Positions 43,391-44,307 of a DNA stretch of 44,307 nucleotides are shown here, piece by piece. The stretch lies in NCBI GenBank assembly GCA_017432165.1, contig JAFRJS010000087.1, positions 1-44,307 on the forward strand, given 5' to 3'. A program made the translations under genes and the position numbers. Position 1 is the first letter of the stretch. The number at the start of each line of letters is the position of its first letter. The DNA is from Clostridia bacterium. GTDB lineage: Bacteria > Bacillota > Clostridia > Oscillospirales > Acutalibacteraceae. The notes beneath the pieces are model-generated. The model saw only the letters and a program-made list of their open reading frames with translations. It did not search any database and was not told the DNA's origin.

Positions 43391-44307
43391 ATGGATAAAA
43401 ATAAAAAATTTTACGTTACCACGCCGATATATTATCCTTCGGGTATTCCGCATGTAGGTACAAGTTACACAACAATTGTGGCGGACGTTGTTGCAAGGTT
43501 TAAACGTTTGCAAGGTTACGACGTTATGTTTACAACTGGCACAGACGAACATGGCCAAAAAATTGAAGAAAAAGCAAAAAAAGAGGGTAAAACTCCAAAA
43601 AAGTATGTTGATGACATAGTAGAAAAATATAAATCTTTGTGGAGCTTACTTAATATTTCATACGATAAATTTATTAGAACTACAGATAAACCTCACGAAG
43701 AAGCAGTTAAAAAAATTTTTAACGAATTATACGATAAAGGTGAAATATACAAAAGCACATATAAAGGCTGGTATTGTACGCCATGTGAAGCGTTTTTTAC
43801 CGATACTCAGTTAAAAGACGGCAAGTGCCCCGATTGCGGCAGAGAGGTTAATTGGGCAGAGGAAGAAGCATATTTCTTTAAACTTTCAAAATACGGTGAT
43901 AAACTGCTTGACTATTATAAAAAGCACCCAAGATTTATTTGCCCGGAAGGCAGAAAAAACGAGATGATCCAGTTTATAAAAGATGGTCTTGACGATTTGT
44001 GTGTCAGCAGAACAAGTTTTAAATGGGGAATACCCGTTGATTTTGATAAAAATCACGTTGTTTATGTTTGGCTTGATGCGCTAACGAACTATATTACTTC
44101 TCAGGGCTATGGTTCAAAAGATGACAGCAACTATAAAAAGTATTGGCCTGCAAATATTCATTTTGTGGGCAAAGAAATAGTTAGATTTCATGTTATTATT
44201 TGGCCGGCGATTCTTATGGCGCTTGGTTTGCCGCTGCCTGAACAAGTTTATGGTCATGGCTAGATTTTATTTGGTGACGGAAGCAGAATGGCTAAGTCAA
44301 AAGGGAA
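43391..44307 (+). CDS. metG: Methionyl-tRNA synthetase (partial), interrupted by an in-frame TAG
   Basis: This class I synthetase charges tRNA-Met. The visible part includes the HIGH-equivalent PHVGTSYTT (HVGT), [14 protein letters not shown], four zinc cysteines (CTPC and CPDC), and WLDALTNYI. At 44261 the frame reads [20 protein letters not shown] to the window edge. In MetRS the residue after GHG is a conserved Trp before the KMSKS loop, so one G-to-A change (TGG to TAG) explains it. Literal translation stops at 290 residues, before the KMSKS loop, and would be inactive. Other genes here end in TAG (the ABC ATPase for instance), so TAG is not generally recoded. The options are sequencing error, a polymorphic mutant, a second functional copy elsewhere, or readthrough. 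The start follows AAAAGGGG. Confidence 0.9.

Overview
The window is strongly AT-rich DNA from a low-GC, Gram-positive, clostridial-type bacterium. The evidence is clostridial-style spore genes (a GerA-type germinant receptor operon and a SleC-like cortex protein), NAD-dependent DNA ligase, a Firmicutes-type BMP/ABC nucleoside importer, AGGAGG-type ribosome binding sites with TTG/GTG starts, and housekeeping sigma-A promoters. I cannot name a species. Two tandem exported ankyrin proteins, one ending in a RING-like zinc finger, plus a Sec-exported ClpB-like AAA+ protein, suggest a host-associated organism, possibly an intracellular symbiont of a eukaryote. I saw no tRNA, rRNA, CRISPR array, transposase or prophage gene.

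Layout. Positions 1-2830 hold the start of an unknown minus-strand gene and two tandem ankyrin genes, duplicated together with their promoter region. Positions 2849-19140 are one plus-strand run: topoisomerase IV (parE, parC), a NUDIX hydrolase, and a nearly complete nucleoside uptake and degradation set (deoB, a YczE-like membrane protein, deoD, BMP protein, ABC ATPase, two permeases, deoC, pyrimidine-nucleoside phosphorylase), then ligA. A minus-strand block (19214-21085) carries a coiled-coil protein, rsmD and a lipoprotein cyclophilin. A small Cys-rich gene and gerKA-gerKB-gerKC follow on the plus strand to 25528. Minus-strand genes from 25525 to 37049 are aspartokinase, a class A penicillin-binding protein, the SleC-like protein and a 2168-residue repeat surface protein. 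From 37245 the plus strand carries an M14 peptidase, a phosphohexomutase, the exported AAA+ protein, ispE and the beginning of metG, with a small minus-strand Asn/Thr-rich gene between the last two.

How the genes work together. The nucleoside block imports nucleosides, splits them by phosphorolysis, isomerises (deoxy)ribose 1-phosphate (DeoB), and feeds deoxyribose 5-phosphate to glycolysis through DeoC. This fits salvage from nucleic-acid-rich or host material. The germination genes and SleC-like protein imply a spore stage. In a bacterium with one membrane, Sec export places proteins directly outside the cell. If that outside were host cytosol, which contains ATP and ubiquitin, an exported AAA+ unfoldase and an ankyrin-RING protein would both make sense. 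This is my main inference and is not proven by the sequence.

Signs of decay or recoding: the ankyrin-RING gene has lost one base of a poly-A run in its signal peptide, and metG has an in-frame TAG at a normally conserved Trp codon. rsmD and gerKA appear to start at ATT. There is no gene-free stretch longer than 300 bases once the partial gene at the left edge and the 48-residue gene at 43073-43219 are counted.
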